DNA of 5,734 nt from Oscillospiraceae bacterium (GTDB taxonomy: Bacteria > Bacillota > Clostridia > Oscillospirales > Ruminococcaceae): contig JAAVIG010000110.1 of the NCBI GenBank assembly GCA_014796735.1, positions 1 to 5,734 on the forward strand. The letters run 5' to 3'. The notes below the pieces were generated by a model, which did no database searches, was not told where the DNA came from, and was given only the letters and a program-made list of their open reading frames with translations. Both the position numbers and the translations under genes were made by a program. Shown here one piece after another: positions 5,588-5,734 of this stretch (positions within the stretch are counted from its first letter, which is position 1; each line of letters begins with the position of its first letter).

Positions 5588-5686
5588 TTTGATTTACCCG
5601 CCTTTATATTTTGCTTAAAAAGGACGATCGGTTTTTTTGCAAATACTGAGGCTGATATAAACAGCTTTTTCGGGTTTTCATATATT

Positions 5687-5713
5687 TTATCGGCAGTTTT
5701 TGGAAAAACTTTA
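5687..5713 (-). promoter_or_regulatory. Sigma-28 (FliA/SigD) flagellar-class promoter
   Basis: On the minus strand: TAAA (5713-5710), exactly 15 bases, GCCGATAA (5694-5687). This equals the classic sigma-28 consensus TAAA-N15-GCCGATAA with no mismatch. Transcription would start near 5680 and give a leader of about 210 bases before ATG 5468. A weaker sigma-70-like alternative on the same strand (TTGCAA 5642-5637, 17 bases, TTTAAG 5619-5614) also exists. Confidence 0.75.
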
Positions 5714-5734
5714 GCGTTTTTGAAAAGTTTTTTA

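Noticed and set aside
5604..5683. 25-codon minus-strand frame (MKTRKSC...) in the leader of the DUF6033-like gene
   Set aside because: There is no ribosome site, and the ATG is too close to the predicted transcript start. It was not called.

Overview
The window looks like chromosomal DNA from a low-to-mid-GC Gram-positive Clostridia, most likely an Oscillospiraceae/Ruminococcus or Eubacterium siraeum-like gut anaerobe. The reasons are an Ala-rich surface-protein tail with an NADTG-type sorting signal, strong AAAGGAG ribosome sites with TTG as an alternative start, families common in that group (DUF4367-like, DUF3737, DUF6033), and U-tailed hairpin terminators. The taxonomic call is inference.

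Layout. 1-254 (+): 3' end of a wall-anchored protein, followed by a terminator that can work on both strands (274-307). 484-1158 (-): unrecognised cytoplasmic protein with a TTG start, divergent from 1282-1836 (+), an ECF sigma factor with a near-consensus extended -10 promoter. The sigma gene overlaps by ATGA a single-pass membrane protein with a DUF4367-like outer domain (1833-2546), the probable anti-sigma partner. Six bases beyond its stop, and convergent with it, is a small secreted protein (2553-2975, -) with a hairpin-rich leader. 2976-3528 has no gene: an A/T-tract stretch, a 19-bp-stem terminator, then a cluster of about seven short hairpins that looks like a dispersed intergenic repeat. 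3529-4386 (-): DUF3737 beta-helix protein. 4551-5468 (-): DUF6033-like protein with 24-residue C-terminal repeats. About 220 bases upstream of it lies an exact match to the sigma-28/SigD flagellar promoter consensus.

How the genes may work together. The sigma and membrane-protein pair should form a cell-surface signalling unit. The secreted protein beside it is a candidate target or ligand by position only. The DUF6033 gene is probably part of the motility (SigD) regulon if the promoter match is real. No complete defence, mobile or biosynthetic system is visible. The main points of interest are the sigma-28 promoter, the repeat-rich intergenic cluster and the structured leaders. Four starts were set from ribosome-site spacing: ATG 1282, TTG 1158, ATG 5468 and ATG 4386.
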